A stretch of DNA of 54,117 nucleotides, from the NCBI GenBank assembly GCA_036823255.1, contig DAISGC010000014.1:1-54117 (forward strand), written 5' to 3'. Source of the stretch: UBA4658 sp002405485 (GTDB lineage: Bacteria; Planctomycetota; Phycisphaerae; Phycisphaerales; UBA1924). The position numbers were made by a program, and so were the translations under genes. The notes beneath the pieces were generated by a model. The model did no database searches. It had not been told where the DNA came from and saw nothing but the letters and a program-made list of their open reading frames with translations. Shown here piece by piece: positions 43,530-51,591 of this stretch (within the stretch, counting starts at the first letter, position 1; every line of letters starts with the position of its first letter).

Positions 43530-45416
43530 TCACGCCGTGCCGGCCAGTCGCCGCACCGTCATGTCGAACTTGTGCACGATCGTGGCACGCACGCCGAACA
43601 CCACGGCGATCCAGATCGCTCCAAAGACCGCCGCCCCGATGAACATCCCGATGCGGGCGACCTCGAGCGGGGCCGACTGCTTGTTCATGGTCTCGTTGAG
43701 CGCGTCCTCGACGTACACACCCGCGAACGCCGCCGTCGCCGGCGTCATCGCCGCCAGCACCGGCCCGATCATCTCGATGTTCTGCCCGCCCTTGTACGAG
43801 CACATGCCCACCAGCCCGGCGATCACACCGACCACGCCCACCGTGCTCACCACGCTCCCGATCGAGCCCTTGCTCTTGAGCGACCAGTCCAGCCCGATCA
43901 CACAGCAGAACGCGATGAACGGCACGCCCACCATCGCCAGGATGATTCCCGCCTCGGGCAGGATCGCCGGCACCTGGATGGTCAGCCCCGGCCCAGCGCC
44001 CGCCGGCTGCAAGTACGCCACCTCCACGCCCTTGATCCCCGTCGGATGCAGCCCCGGGCTCACCTGCACCAGCAGCACGTAGATCCCGGCGATCAGCAGC
44101 GTCCCCACCGGCACCGCCAGCAGTGGAATCAGGTATGCCACCATCCCGCGGACCTTGCCGCCCAAGTACGCCGCGGGCGTGATCGGCGTGGTGAGCAGCA
44201 GGTCCAGCGTGCCGTCCTCGCGCTCGCGGGCCACCGCCGTCGCCGCCATGTTCAAGGCCACGAGCGTCACCACCGCCAGCTCACCGATGACGGTGTACAG
44301 CACGATCGCGCGCAGATCCTCGGGGATCATGCTCGCCGCGTTGATCCGGTAGTAGGCAATGATCCCGATTCCCCAGATCGCCCCGAGCAGGATGAATCCC
44401 CATCGGGCGAGCATGCGCCCAAAGGTCGCGTTCCGCGCCGCGGCTTCTCGCCACGCGATCGGGTTCGACCACACCGCCCTCGGAGCCCGATGCTCGGCGC
44501 CCTTGGCCGAGAGCCCGAAGATCTTGCGATACCACGGCACGCCGCCCCCGGCGCTCGCGCCGGCGCCGACCCCCGCGATGCCCCCAAGCCGCACCGTGAC
44601 CGTGCTGGCCGCCATGAGCGCCACAGCCGACACGCCTGAGAGCACGCAGAACGTCGTCACCGGATGCTCCAGGAACCACGCGGCGAGCCCCACCTGCGAC
44701 CCGGGCTGATATCGCGCATAGTTCGTCGGATCCAGGAGCGCCTTGAGCGCGAGGAACGGGTTGATCGCCGTCATGTACGACACCACGTCGGGCGTGCTCC
44801 GCAGCCGGTCTGCCGCGTAGGTGATCGCCAGGAACGACACCACCCCGACATAGAACGCGAACACCGCCCGCTTGCCCACCAGTCGGCTGACCGAGAGCGC
44901 GATCGCCAGCGCCCCCACGAACAGTGCGGCACATGCCGCGATCAGGTACGAAGCGAAAATCGTCTGCCCCGGGACCCCGCCGAAGAGCTGCGTGAGCGCA
45001 AACAGCGGCAAGCTGCTGAACAGGAGCGCGAGAATGAAGAACAGCCGCCCAAACAGATTGCCAAGCACGATCTCGCCCGCGCTCATGGGCGTGGTCAGCA
45101 GGATGTCCCACGTCCGCGGATTGGCCTCCTGAGCGATCGCCCCGGCCATGAAGACCGGCGCCAGCAGGCAGATGAGCGTCACCTGCAGGTATGCCACGAT
45201 CTCGAACGAGCTTGCCGCCGCTGCCGCCAGATCCCGCGTGCTCAGCCCTCGGCTGGTTTCATACATCAGCAGGTACAGCAGCGTGATGATGAGCGCCAGC
45301 AGATACGCCGAGCGGATGTACATGTGCCGCTGCCGACGCGAACCGCCCTGCACCAGCCGCACCGCGATCGGATTGACAGGCCCCAGTCGCAACAGCCACC
45401 GCAGAATCACCGGCAT
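43530..45416 (-). CDS. ABC-2 type membrane protein (two-module permease)
   Basis: 628 aa with about 12 membrane segments in two halves; each half begins with a short helix and a pattern of the ABC-2 permease type (AQEANPRTWDILLTTPMSAGEIVLGNL and AREREDGTLDLLLTTPITPAAYLGGK). The repeated TxxxxLLLTTP(I/M)(S/T) element is the family hallmark. These proteins export or flip polysaccharides, lipids or antibiotics together with a cytosolic ATPase. No ABC ATPase gene is adjacent in this window. ATG 45416 was chosen: GGGAG lies 9 bases upstream; an earlier in-frame ATG exists. Confidence 0.9.
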   Translation of the reverse strand: MPVILRWLLRLGPVNPIAVRLVQGGSRRQRHMYIRSAYLLALIITLLYLLMYETSRGLSTRDLAAAAASSFEIVAYLQVTLICLLAPVFMAGAIAQEANPRTWDILLTTPMSAGEIVLGNLFGRLFFILALLFSSLPLFALTQLFGGVPGQTIFASYLIAACAALFVGALAIALSVSRLVGKRAVFAFYVGVVSFLAITYAADRLRSTPDVVSYMTAINPFLALKALLDPTNYARYQPGSQVGLAAWFLEHPVTTFCVLSGVSAVALMAASTVTVRLGGIAGVGAGASAGGGVPWYRKIFGLSAKGAEHRAPRAVWSNPIAWREAAARNATFGRMLARWGFILLGAIWGIGIIAYYRINAASMIPEDLRAIVLYTVIGELAVVTLVALNMAATAVAREREDGTLDLLLTTPITPAAYLGGKVRGMVAYLIPLLAVPVGTLLIAGIYVLLVQVSPGLHPTGIKGVEVAYLQPAGAGPGLTIQVPAILPEAGIILAMVGVPFIAFCCVIGLDWSLKSKGSIGSVVSTVGVVGVIAGLVGMCSYKGGQNIEMIGPVLAAMTPATAAFAGVYVEDALNETMNKQSAPLEVARIGMFIGAAVFGAIWIAVVFGVRATIVHKFDMTVRRLAGTA

Positions 45417-45790
45417 GCACGCGCTCCCGTCGCCCACGAATCCGGACGCGCCCGCGGCCGGCCCCACCCCGGATGGCATTCTACAAACCACCGACCGCCC
45501 GGTTCCTTGAGCGTCCCCTCCCCCTTTGCTCAGATCATCGCCGAGCCCTCACGCACCTTCGGAATCGTGCGAATCGGACGAGCAAATCCTAGAACCACTG
45601 GCAGTCCGGAACACCTCGGGTATCGTCGTCGGACCACCCCTGTATGGGGAGTCGGCAGAGGGAGAGAGTCGTCCACTGCCAGCACGTCTGTGCCTCAGCG
45701 CTCCATCATCATGAAGCGCCGGGCTGTCCACTGCCTGTGCCATTAAATCAGGGGCGCCCTCGGCCCAACACTTCGAGAGAGAGAGAGAGC
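45417..45790. other. Divergent control region, ABC permease (-) and PEP-CTERM gene (+)
   Basis: 374 bases with no credible gene. No clear promoter was recognised. The right end holds a (GA)7G run (45775-45789) that doubles as the ribosome-binding segment of the next gene. Composition is slightly lower in GC than the coding regions. Confidence 0.5.
45775..45789 (+). repeat. GA dinucleotide run at the ribosome-binding site
   Basis: Seven GA units plus G ending one base before the ATG at 45791. The same sort of purine-rich GGAGAGAGAT leads the other two PEP-CTERM-like genes (49871 and 51122). A simple-sequence run here could vary in length. Confidence 0.6.
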
Positions 45791-46774
45791 ATGAAGATCC
45801 GTGACGTTCTGCTGACTGTTGGCGCGGCGTTGGCCGTCGGGGCGGCTTCCACGTCCACCCTCGCCGTCATCGTTCCCGAGACCGAGCCCAACAACTCCAA
45901 GGCCAACGCCAACACCGTTGGGCCGATCACACTCGCCCACCTCGACCAGATCACCGGCACCACCAACTCCGCGGCGACCGATCCGGACTACTTCCGCATC
46001 CGGTCCTCCGTCGCGGCCCCGGGCATCTACCTGCACACGCTCTCCACGACGGTGCTCACGTCCCTCTCCCTCCGTGGCGTGAACCACGGCTTTGTCGGGG
46101 GTGACGTCGACTTCACCAACTCCGGCGCCGGTCGCTCCAGCATCAAGTACTACACCGTGGGTTCCAGCAGCGACACCTTCGTCCGCGTCGTCCGCACCTC
46201 CGGCTCGGGCGCCCAGAGCTACACCGTCACCATGAACACCGTCCAGGTCACCCCGACCGCCGCCGGTACGTTCAATGGCCCGGTCACCATCGACCCCGCT
46301 CTCGTCGGCGACAGCGAGCTGTTCCTCTATGACAGCAACTTCAACCTCGTCGCCGCCAACGACAACCGCGCTTTCGGCGACGGCCGAGCGCTGCTCAACA
46401 ACCTGACGCTCGCCAACGGCACGTACTACGTCGCCATCGGCTCCGGCGATTCCGCCGCCAACCGCTCATACTCCAGCGACTCGGCGGATCCGTTCTTCTC
46501 CGCCCAGGGCTCCGGCTTCACCCCGCGCATCCTGGATCCCTTCTTCGGCGAGACCCCCGCCATTCCCTCCTCCACACTCGCCCGCCCCGAGAACCTCGGT
46601 CGTTCGGCCAGCGACTACTCCATCCGCATCAACGGCAGCTCGCACATCGCCCCGACCAACGGGATCAACCAGGGCATGGAACTGGCGTTCTTCAGCTTCG
46701 AAGTCATCCCCGCGCCATCTTCCGCCGCTCTGCTGGGCCTCGGTGCGCTGGCCCTTGGCCGTCGTCGCCGCTGA
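45791..46774 (+). CDS. Exported protein with PPC-like domain and PEP-CTERM-type tail
   Basis: 327 aa. Signal peptide (1-25). ETEPNNSKANANTVGPI and DPDYFRI near residue 60 resemble the pre-peptidase C-terminal domain. Other regions are beta-rich. The last 22 residues read IPAPSSAALLGLGA then LGRRRR: a Pro-Ala-Pro motif, hydrophobic helix and Arg tail, as in PEP-CTERM sorting signals, which are recognised by exosortase and removed. No exosortase gene is in the window. A perfect terminator follows at 46837-46866. Confidence 0.9.
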   Translation: MKIRDVLLTVGAALAVGAASTSTLAVIVPETEPNNSKANANTVGPITLAHLDQITGTTNSAATDPDYFRIRSSVAAPGIYLHTLSTTVLTSLSLRGVNHGFVGGDVDFTNSGAGRSSIKYYTVGSSSDTFVRVVRTSGSGAQSYTVTMNTVQVTPTAAGTFNGPVTIDPALVGDSELFLYDSNFNLVAANDNRAFGDGRALLNNLTLANGTYYVAIGSGDSAANRSYSSDSADPFFSAQGSGFTPRILDPFFGETPAIPSSTLARPENLGRSASDYSIRINGSSHIAPTNGINQGMELAFFSFEVIPAPSSAALLGLGALALGRRRR

Positions 46775-46836
46775 ACGCCGCAACCACGCGGCGAGCCACA
46801 CCCTCCTCCACCCTTTGCACACATGCCGATCCACAG

Positions 46837-46866
46837 ACGCCCGCGAGCCCGGCTCGCGGGCGTTTT
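46837..46866 (+). terminator. Terminator of the PPC/PEP-CTERM gene
   Basis: Stem ACGCCCGCGAG/CTCGCGGGCGT (11 bp, up to 13 with a minimal loop) followed by TTTT. Strong rho-independent terminator. Confidence 0.9.
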
Positions 46867-46950
46867 CCTGTGAGCTCGATCAATGCGGGAGGCCCAACGC
46901 CGCGACGAGCACGCTCGCTCGCTCGCCCAGCCCGGCGACTGCCCCGGGTC

Positions 46951-48765
46951 TCACCGGCCCGGACCGCACCACGCTCGCCACGCCTCCCGAATGGCCTGCT
47001 CAAACCGAGCCGCGAAGTCCGCGTCGTTTCCGAGTCGCTCTCGCACCCGGATCGGCAGCTCGCGTCGCAGCCGCGCCATTCGGTCGCGGTCTTTGGCCAG
47101 CATGACACCGGCGCGCACGAACTGCTCGGGAGAGTCCGCGGCGAGCTCTCCAAGGCCCACCGCGTTGAGCAGCGTGCCGCCGACCCGCGCCGCCGGCCGA
47201 TCGCCCATGAGCGTCACCACCGGCACGCCCATCGACAGACTCTCGCACGTCGTCGTCGTCCCGTGATATGGGTACGGGTCCAATGCGATGTCCACGTGGC
47301 GATAGTCGGGGATGAGCTCCCTCGGCCCGTTCAGCGGCGGGAGCAGATCCACCCGATCCGGCCCGATGCCATGCTCCGCGAAGCGCGAACGCCACGAGTC
47401 GCGCACCGCCTGCTCCTCCATCCCGCGGCTGCGCATCCGCAGACGCGAGCCGGGCACCGCCGACATCAGCGCCGACCAGATGCGGACCGTCGTCGGCGTC
47501 ACCTTCTTCACCGCATTGAAGCACCCGAAGGTGATGTGCCCGGTCGTCTCACTCGGCGGCGAGCCCGGCTCAGGAATCGGTTCAAGAGGATCAAAGGCCA
47601 GACTGCACCCGTCCACGCGGAGCACACGCTCTCCGAAACGCTCGGCCATCGCCGCTTCCGAGCCGGGCGGATCGACGATCGCATCGGTGATCCGGAAGTC
47701 GATCGTGTCGATGCCCGTTCCCGTCGGATACCCCATCCACGAGCACTGCACCGGAGCCGCTCTCATCCCGAGCGCCGGCACACGAGTCAGGTTGATGTAC
47801 CCGCTGCACTCCACCAGCACGTCCAGCCGATCGCCGCGCAGGGTCGCGACCAGCCGGTCATCATCCAGCCCATCGACCATCCGCCACAACCCGCCCTTCT
47901 CGCTCACGATCCGCTTGAACATCTCGGAGTAGTCGTCCTCGACCACCGACGCGTGGTACAGCATCGGCGTGAGGCGATCGGTCTTGAGCCCGCGCAGCAG
48001 CGGCGCAAGAAAGTGCGAGCTCACATGCCGGCGAAAGTCCGCGCAGAGGAACCCGATCCGCAGCGGGCGGTCCGGATCTCGCTCATTCGTGAAGCCCGTG
48101 AACGCCGGCGGCCCCAGCCGGCGGATCAACCGCCCCGCGTCCAGGTGCATCTCCCGAAGCGTGCCCGAATCCAGCGCGTCTGAGTACTGCGCCGAGAACG
48201 CGCCGATGATCCGCAGCCGCAGATAGTCGGGATGCCGCCGGATGCCCTCGCGGAGGACCGCGACCGACTCCTCGACCTCTCCGGATTCCTGCAGCGCAAT
48301 GCCGCGGAAGATCCACACCTCAGGATTGTCAAACCCCCGTGCAAGCAGCGCGCCGGTCCGCGCCAGCACCTCGGCCCGCCGACCCGCGCCGGAGAGAAAC
48401 GCAAGCGGCGTGAGTTGCAGCTCCTCGTGCTCCGTGTGCCGCACACCCGCCGCATCCAGCGTGCGCACGGCGTCGTCGACGCGGCCCGTACGCATGAACA
48501 CGTACCCGAGTGTCAGCGACGCCTCCGGTTGGCCCGGCTCCAGCGTGAGGGCTCGTTCCGCGTGATAGATCGCCTGCTCGATCCGATCCAGATGCGCGCA
48601 CTCGCACGCCATCCACCTGGCCACCTGAGCGTCCCGCGGCCGCCGACGCATCAAGAGCGTCAGCGCCTCGACCGCCGCCTGATGCCGACCGGCCATGCTC
48701 AGCTCGGCCACCCGCATCAGTTCGCGATCCGGCGTCGGCGAGAGTGTCGGAGATCGATCCGGCAT
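46951..48765 (-). CDS. TPR-containing O-GlcNAc transferase-like glycosyltransferase
   Basis: 604 aa. Residues 1-200 hold TPR-like helical repeats (ALTLEPGQPEASLTLGYVFMRTGR and similar). Residues 235-600 match the GT41 O-GlcNAc transferase fold: RIGFLCADFRRHVSSHFLAPLL (His at the catalytic edge), GYPTGTGIDTIDFRITD, TFGCFNAVKKVTPTTVRIWS, and HVDIALDPYPYHGTTTTCESL with the UDP-binding Thr-rich loop. It therefore probably glycosylates Ser/Thr residues of proteins in the cytosol. It lies between PEP-CTERM-type genes, whose Ser/Thr-rich products are possible substrates (inference). Start ATG 48765. Confidence 0.93.
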   Translation of the reverse strand: MPDRSPTLSPTPDRELMRVAELSMAGRHQAAVEALTLLMRRRPRDAQVARWMACECAHLDRIEQAIYHAERALTLEPGQPEASLTLGYVFMRTGRVDDAVRTLDAAGVRHTEHEELQLTPLAFLSGAGRRAEVLARTGALLARGFDNPEVWIFRGIALQESGEVEESVAVLREGIRRHPDYLRLRIIGAFSAQYSDALDSGTLREMHLDAGRLIRRLGPPAFTGFTNERDPDRPLRIGFLCADFRRHVSSHFLAPLLRGLKTDRLTPMLYHASVVEDDYSEMFKRIVSEKGGLWRMVDGLDDDRLVATLRGDRLDVLVECSGYINLTRVPALGMRAAPVQCSWMGYPTGTGIDTIDFRITDAIVDPPGSEAAMAERFGERVLRVDGCSLAFDPLEPIPEPGSPPSETTGHITFGCFNAVKKVTPTTVRIWSALMSAVPGSRLRMRSRGMEEQAVRDSWRSRFAEHGIGPDRVDLLPPLNGPRELIPDYRHVDIALDPYPYHGTTTTCESLSMGVPVVTLMGDRPAARVGGTLLNAVGLGELAADSPEQFVRAGVMLAKDRDRMARLRRELPIRVRERLGNDADFAARFEQAIREAWRAWCGPGR

Positions 48766-48791
48766 GCCCCCTCAGCGTACGCCGCGGGATA

Positions 48792-48827
48792 AAAGACGAC
48801 GAAGCCCGGGACAGGTCCCGGGCTTCG
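48792..48827 (-). terminator. Terminator of the PEP-CTERM gene at 48861
   Basis: 12-bp stem CGAAGCCCGGGA/TCCCGGGCTTCG around CAGG; on the minus strand it is followed by CGTCTTTTATCC. Confidence 0.85.
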
Positions 48828-48860
48828 CGTGGAAAATCAGCGAATCGAACGCGATCCTGC

Positions 48861-49871
48861 TCAGCGACGACGACGCGCCGCCAGCAGACCGCCAAGGCCG
48901 AGCAGACCAGCCGTGGCCGGAGCCGGGATGATCGTCAGCTTGATGTCGCCGGTGACGGCGCCGCCAACCGCAACCGCGTCCACGACCGAAGCCGAGAACG
49001 ACGGGCCAACCGCGAGGTTGTACGCCGAGGCCGCGATGTAGTAGTCGCCAGCGGCGAGACCGGCCGTGCTGCTCAACGTGCTCCAGCGGAAGGAACCGGT
49101 GTCATCGTTGTTGCCGAGGACGTTGCCCGCGCTGTTGAACAGCGCGATCTCGGTGTCCTCGGTGCCGAACTGGCCGCCCGACAGCGTGTTGCCGAAGGTG
49201 TGGGCCAGGAACTGGTCGCCCGCGGGGATCGCGGTGCCCAGTGTGAACTTGTACCACTGCACCGTGTTGGACACGTACGGAGTCTGCGCCATCAGCATCC
49301 CGCCCGGAGCGAGCGTGCCGAGGTTGATCGCACCCGCAGGCGGGGTCGGGGGAACAAAGCTGATGAACGTCACGCTGACGTTGTTCCAGTCCACTTGCTG
49401 GCCCGCCGCGTTGCCGAAGGCCTGGCGATAGTTCCAGAAGATCGACTGGCTGCCGTTGAAGTTCAAGGGCGAGGTGAAGTTCAGGTTGAAGCGAATGCCC
49501 GCGACATCGTTCGCGTTGCTGGCGCCGCCGGTCACGATCGTCACGCCGCTGGTCCAGTTGGTGTTGCCGCCGCCGAACGTGGGGCTGGTGCCCGTGCCCG
49601 AGCCGCCGGTGCTGGAGAGCGTCGCGCGACCCTCGTTCGACCAGGCGTGGCTGCTGCTGGTGCCGTTGGGATTCGAGTCAAAGTCATACTGGATCCGGAC
49701 GCCCGTGTACGTGTCGTTCGGGATCGACGCCGCGGTCGTCAGGTTGATGCTCCGCCACGAAGTCGTCACGTTGCTCTGATTCGACAGACTGAACGTGAAA
49801 TCAGCCATCGCCGCGCTGCTCGCGGCCAGACCGGCCAGGCCGGCCAGAACGAATGAAGAAACCTTCCGCAT
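48861..49871 (-). CDS. Exported protein with PEP-CTERM-type tail
   Basis: 336 aa. Signal peptide (1-23, MRKVSSFVLAGLAGLAASSAA). The body is Ser/Thr/Asn/Gly-rich and beta-rich; DTEIALFNSAGNVLGNNDDTG resembles a PPC-type segment. The C-terminus has the PAP motif (IIPAPATAGLLGLGG) and ends LAARRRR. Likely transits to the outer surface. Start ATG 49871 has GGAGAGAG upstream. A strong terminator follows. Confidence 0.92.
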   Translation of the reverse strand: MRKVSSFVLAGLAGLAASSAAMADFTFSLSNQSNVTTSWRSINLTTAASIPNDTYTGVRIQYDFDSNPNGTSSSHAWSNEGRATLSSTGGSGTGTSPTFGGGNTNWTSGVTIVTGGASNANDVAGIRFNLNFTSPLNFNGSQSIFWNYRQAFGNAAGQQVDWNNVSVTFISFVPPTPPAGAINLGTLAPGGMLMAQTPYVSNTVQWYKFTLGTAIPAGDQFLAHTFGNTLSGGQFGTEDTEIALFNSAGNVLGNNDDTGSFRWSTLSSTAGLAAGDYYIAASAYNLAVGPSFSASVVDAVAVGGAVTGDIKLTIIPAPATAGLLGLGGLLAARRRR

Positions 49872-50243
49872 ATCTCTCTCCTCTTTGGGCCTCTTTCAAG
49901 ACCCACGCATCGCCGCCCACGCCATCTGCTCACGCACGACCCGCGGCCAGGCCGTTCGCAAGTGTGCATCCACACGCGCACACCTCCCCTGCAATCGTGG
50001 CGGGGGACGCCAATCCGCATTCTGGGGGTCTCTCTCAGACCACTCCGTGCTCCGGAAACGAGCACATCCCCAATATACCGACTTCCTGAAACTTGGCAAC
50101 AAGATTCTGTTACCCACCCAAAAAGGGCCCGGGTATCGGCTGGGTCCGCACCCGCGACGATCCGGACACTGCCCTCAAAACGAACAACGCCCGAACGAAA
50201 GTCCGGGCGTTGCACATGGTTCTGATTCTTGAGGTGTCAGGCC
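49872..50243 (-). other. Intergenic region upstream of the PEP-CTERM gene
   Basis: 372 bases without a gene. It holds the terminator of the next gene (50176-50212) and the leader of the gene at 48861. No other structure could be supported; no promoter was clear. Confidence 0.5.
50176..50212 (-). terminator. Terminator of the PEP-CTERM gene at 50244
   Basis: 9-bp stem CAACGCCCG/CGGGCGTTG with a 10-base loop; on the minus strand it runs into TTCGTTTTGAGG. Confidence 0.8.
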
Positions 50244-51122
50244 TTAGCGGCGACGACGACCGACAATCAGCCCACCCAGGCCCAGCAGCGCGGCGGCGCC
50301 GGGAGCCGGGATGGCGTAGTTGTAGCCCTTGGTGATGCGCCCGCCGATCGAGGCGCCCGCATCCAGCCCGAGCACGTTGAACTGGAACCCGCCGGAGACG
50401 TCGCCGGAGTTCACGTTCGCGCTGTTGGCGAAGTTCGTGACGATCAGATCGCGAAGCCCCAGAGCATCGGTGAACCCGGTGGTCCCGATCTTCCAGTTGC
50501 TCGCCAGGCGCAGGTCCGCCGACAGCGTCGCGAAGTTCGTGTTGTTGGTGCTGGTCGCGTTGGTCCGGATCTCGTCGATCCCCGGCAGGCTGGAGTAGAC
50601 CCCCTGGTCGTCGCTGAACGAGCCGATGTCATAGTCGGCGTAGGAGAAGAACGACAGGTCCTGGCGGCTCTGGCTGTTGTTCGTCACGCCCCAGTTGATC
50701 GTCGCGGCGGCCTGCGTCGCGCTGATCTGGTTGAGCGTGTAGGTCAGCTCGAAACGCAGCGTCCCGTTGGCCGTCGCGTTCCCGCCGATCGCTTCCTCGT
50801 ACCGCAGGAACACGCTGTTCGGAGCGAGCTGGAGCCCCAGCGTCTGGTTCGAAAGAGCGAACTCGCGGCTGTCGCCTGCGGAGCGGTAGTAGAACCAGTT
50901 CTCAAACCCGTAGTCCTGCGTCACCGACGTCCCGGTCGACGCAAACCCGAAGTCAAACGGCCGACCACCCTGGAGCGAACCCGTGCGGACCGACGGACCG
51001 AGGATGTTGCTCTCGGAGTACCGGAACAGCCCGTCGTTCAGCACGAACGACGAGAGGGTCTGGGCCTGTGCCATCGAGGCAAGCCCGGCGGCGCCAACGA
51101 GCGCCAGTGCTGCATTACGCAT
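50244..51122 (-). CDS. Exported protein with PEP-CTERM-type tail
   Basis: 292 aa. Signal peptide (1-20, MRNAALALVGAAGLASMAQA). The beta-rich body has no recognised enzyme domain (motifs such as DYGFENWFYYRS and FELTYTLNQI). Tail AIPAPGAAALLGLGG then IVGRRRR matches the PEP-CTERM type. Start ATG 51122 is preceded by GGAGGAGAGAT; a GC-rich hairpin (51134-51151) lies directly upstream of the ribosome site. Confidence 0.9.
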   Translation of the reverse strand: MRNAALALVGAAGLASMAQAQTLSSFVLNDGLFRYSESNILGPSVRTGSLQGGRPFDFGFASTGTSVTQDYGFENWFYYRSAGDSREFALSNQTLGLQLAPNSVFLRYEEAIGGNATANGTLRFELTYTLNQISATQAAATINWGVTNNSQSRQDLSFFSYADYDIGSFSDDQGVYSSLPGIDEIRTNATSTNNTNFATLSADLRLASNWKIGTTGFTDALGLRDLIVTNFANSANVNSGDVSGGFQFNVLGLDAGASIGGRITKGYNYAIPAPGAAALLGLGGLIVGRRRR

Positions 51123-51591
51123 ATCTCTCCTCCGCGGGCCCACGGGCCCGCTTGTTCTTGCCGCTCTTCCTCCCACGCTCCGGCCGCCGCGGCAACGGCC
51201 CGAACGCGCGCGATCACACACGCGACTTCTCCGTCGCCACACGCGCGACGGACCATCTGGACTGGCAAGGCATCTCTCTCTGCCACTCCAAGATGTCAGA
51301 ATAACCGATAGTCGAGGATTCGGAACCCCAAAACGTTCAACCGAAGAGAATGATCTTGGGTTCCAGGTCAATTTCCTGAATCCACCGCCTGCCCTCAGAC
51401 CAGCGATCGATCTGCAATCGCATACATCCGGATGAGAGATTGTCCAGATTCTCACCCGCTGCCTTGGCGACGACTGTGCACGTCTGCCGTGGGGGTGGGT
51501 CTGCGGGGCGAGCGTGTGCTCCGGAATGAAGAACACCCGGGAGCGGCATGCTCCCGGGTGTTGGTGTGCGAGGGTGTCAGTTGGTCTGGGT
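51123..51591 (-). other. Intergenic region between clpC and the PEP-CTERM gene
   Basis: 469 bases without a credible gene. It contains the GCGGGCCC..GGGCCCGC hairpin (51134-51151) near the ribosome site and the clpC terminator (51526-51562). A 28-codon reading ending at 51340 exists but lacks support. The central part has lower GC. Confidence 0.5.
51526..51562 (-). terminator. clpC terminator
   Basis: Perfect 13-bp stem AACACCCGGGAGC/GCTCCCGGGTGTT with a 5-base loop, followed on the minus strand by CTTCATTCC. Strong hairpin although its T-run is short. Confidence 0.75.

Noticed and set aside
51340..51423. 28-codon reading on the minus strand between clpC and the PEP-CTERM gene
   Set aside because: No ribosome site and no conserved pattern visible; length is within chance.
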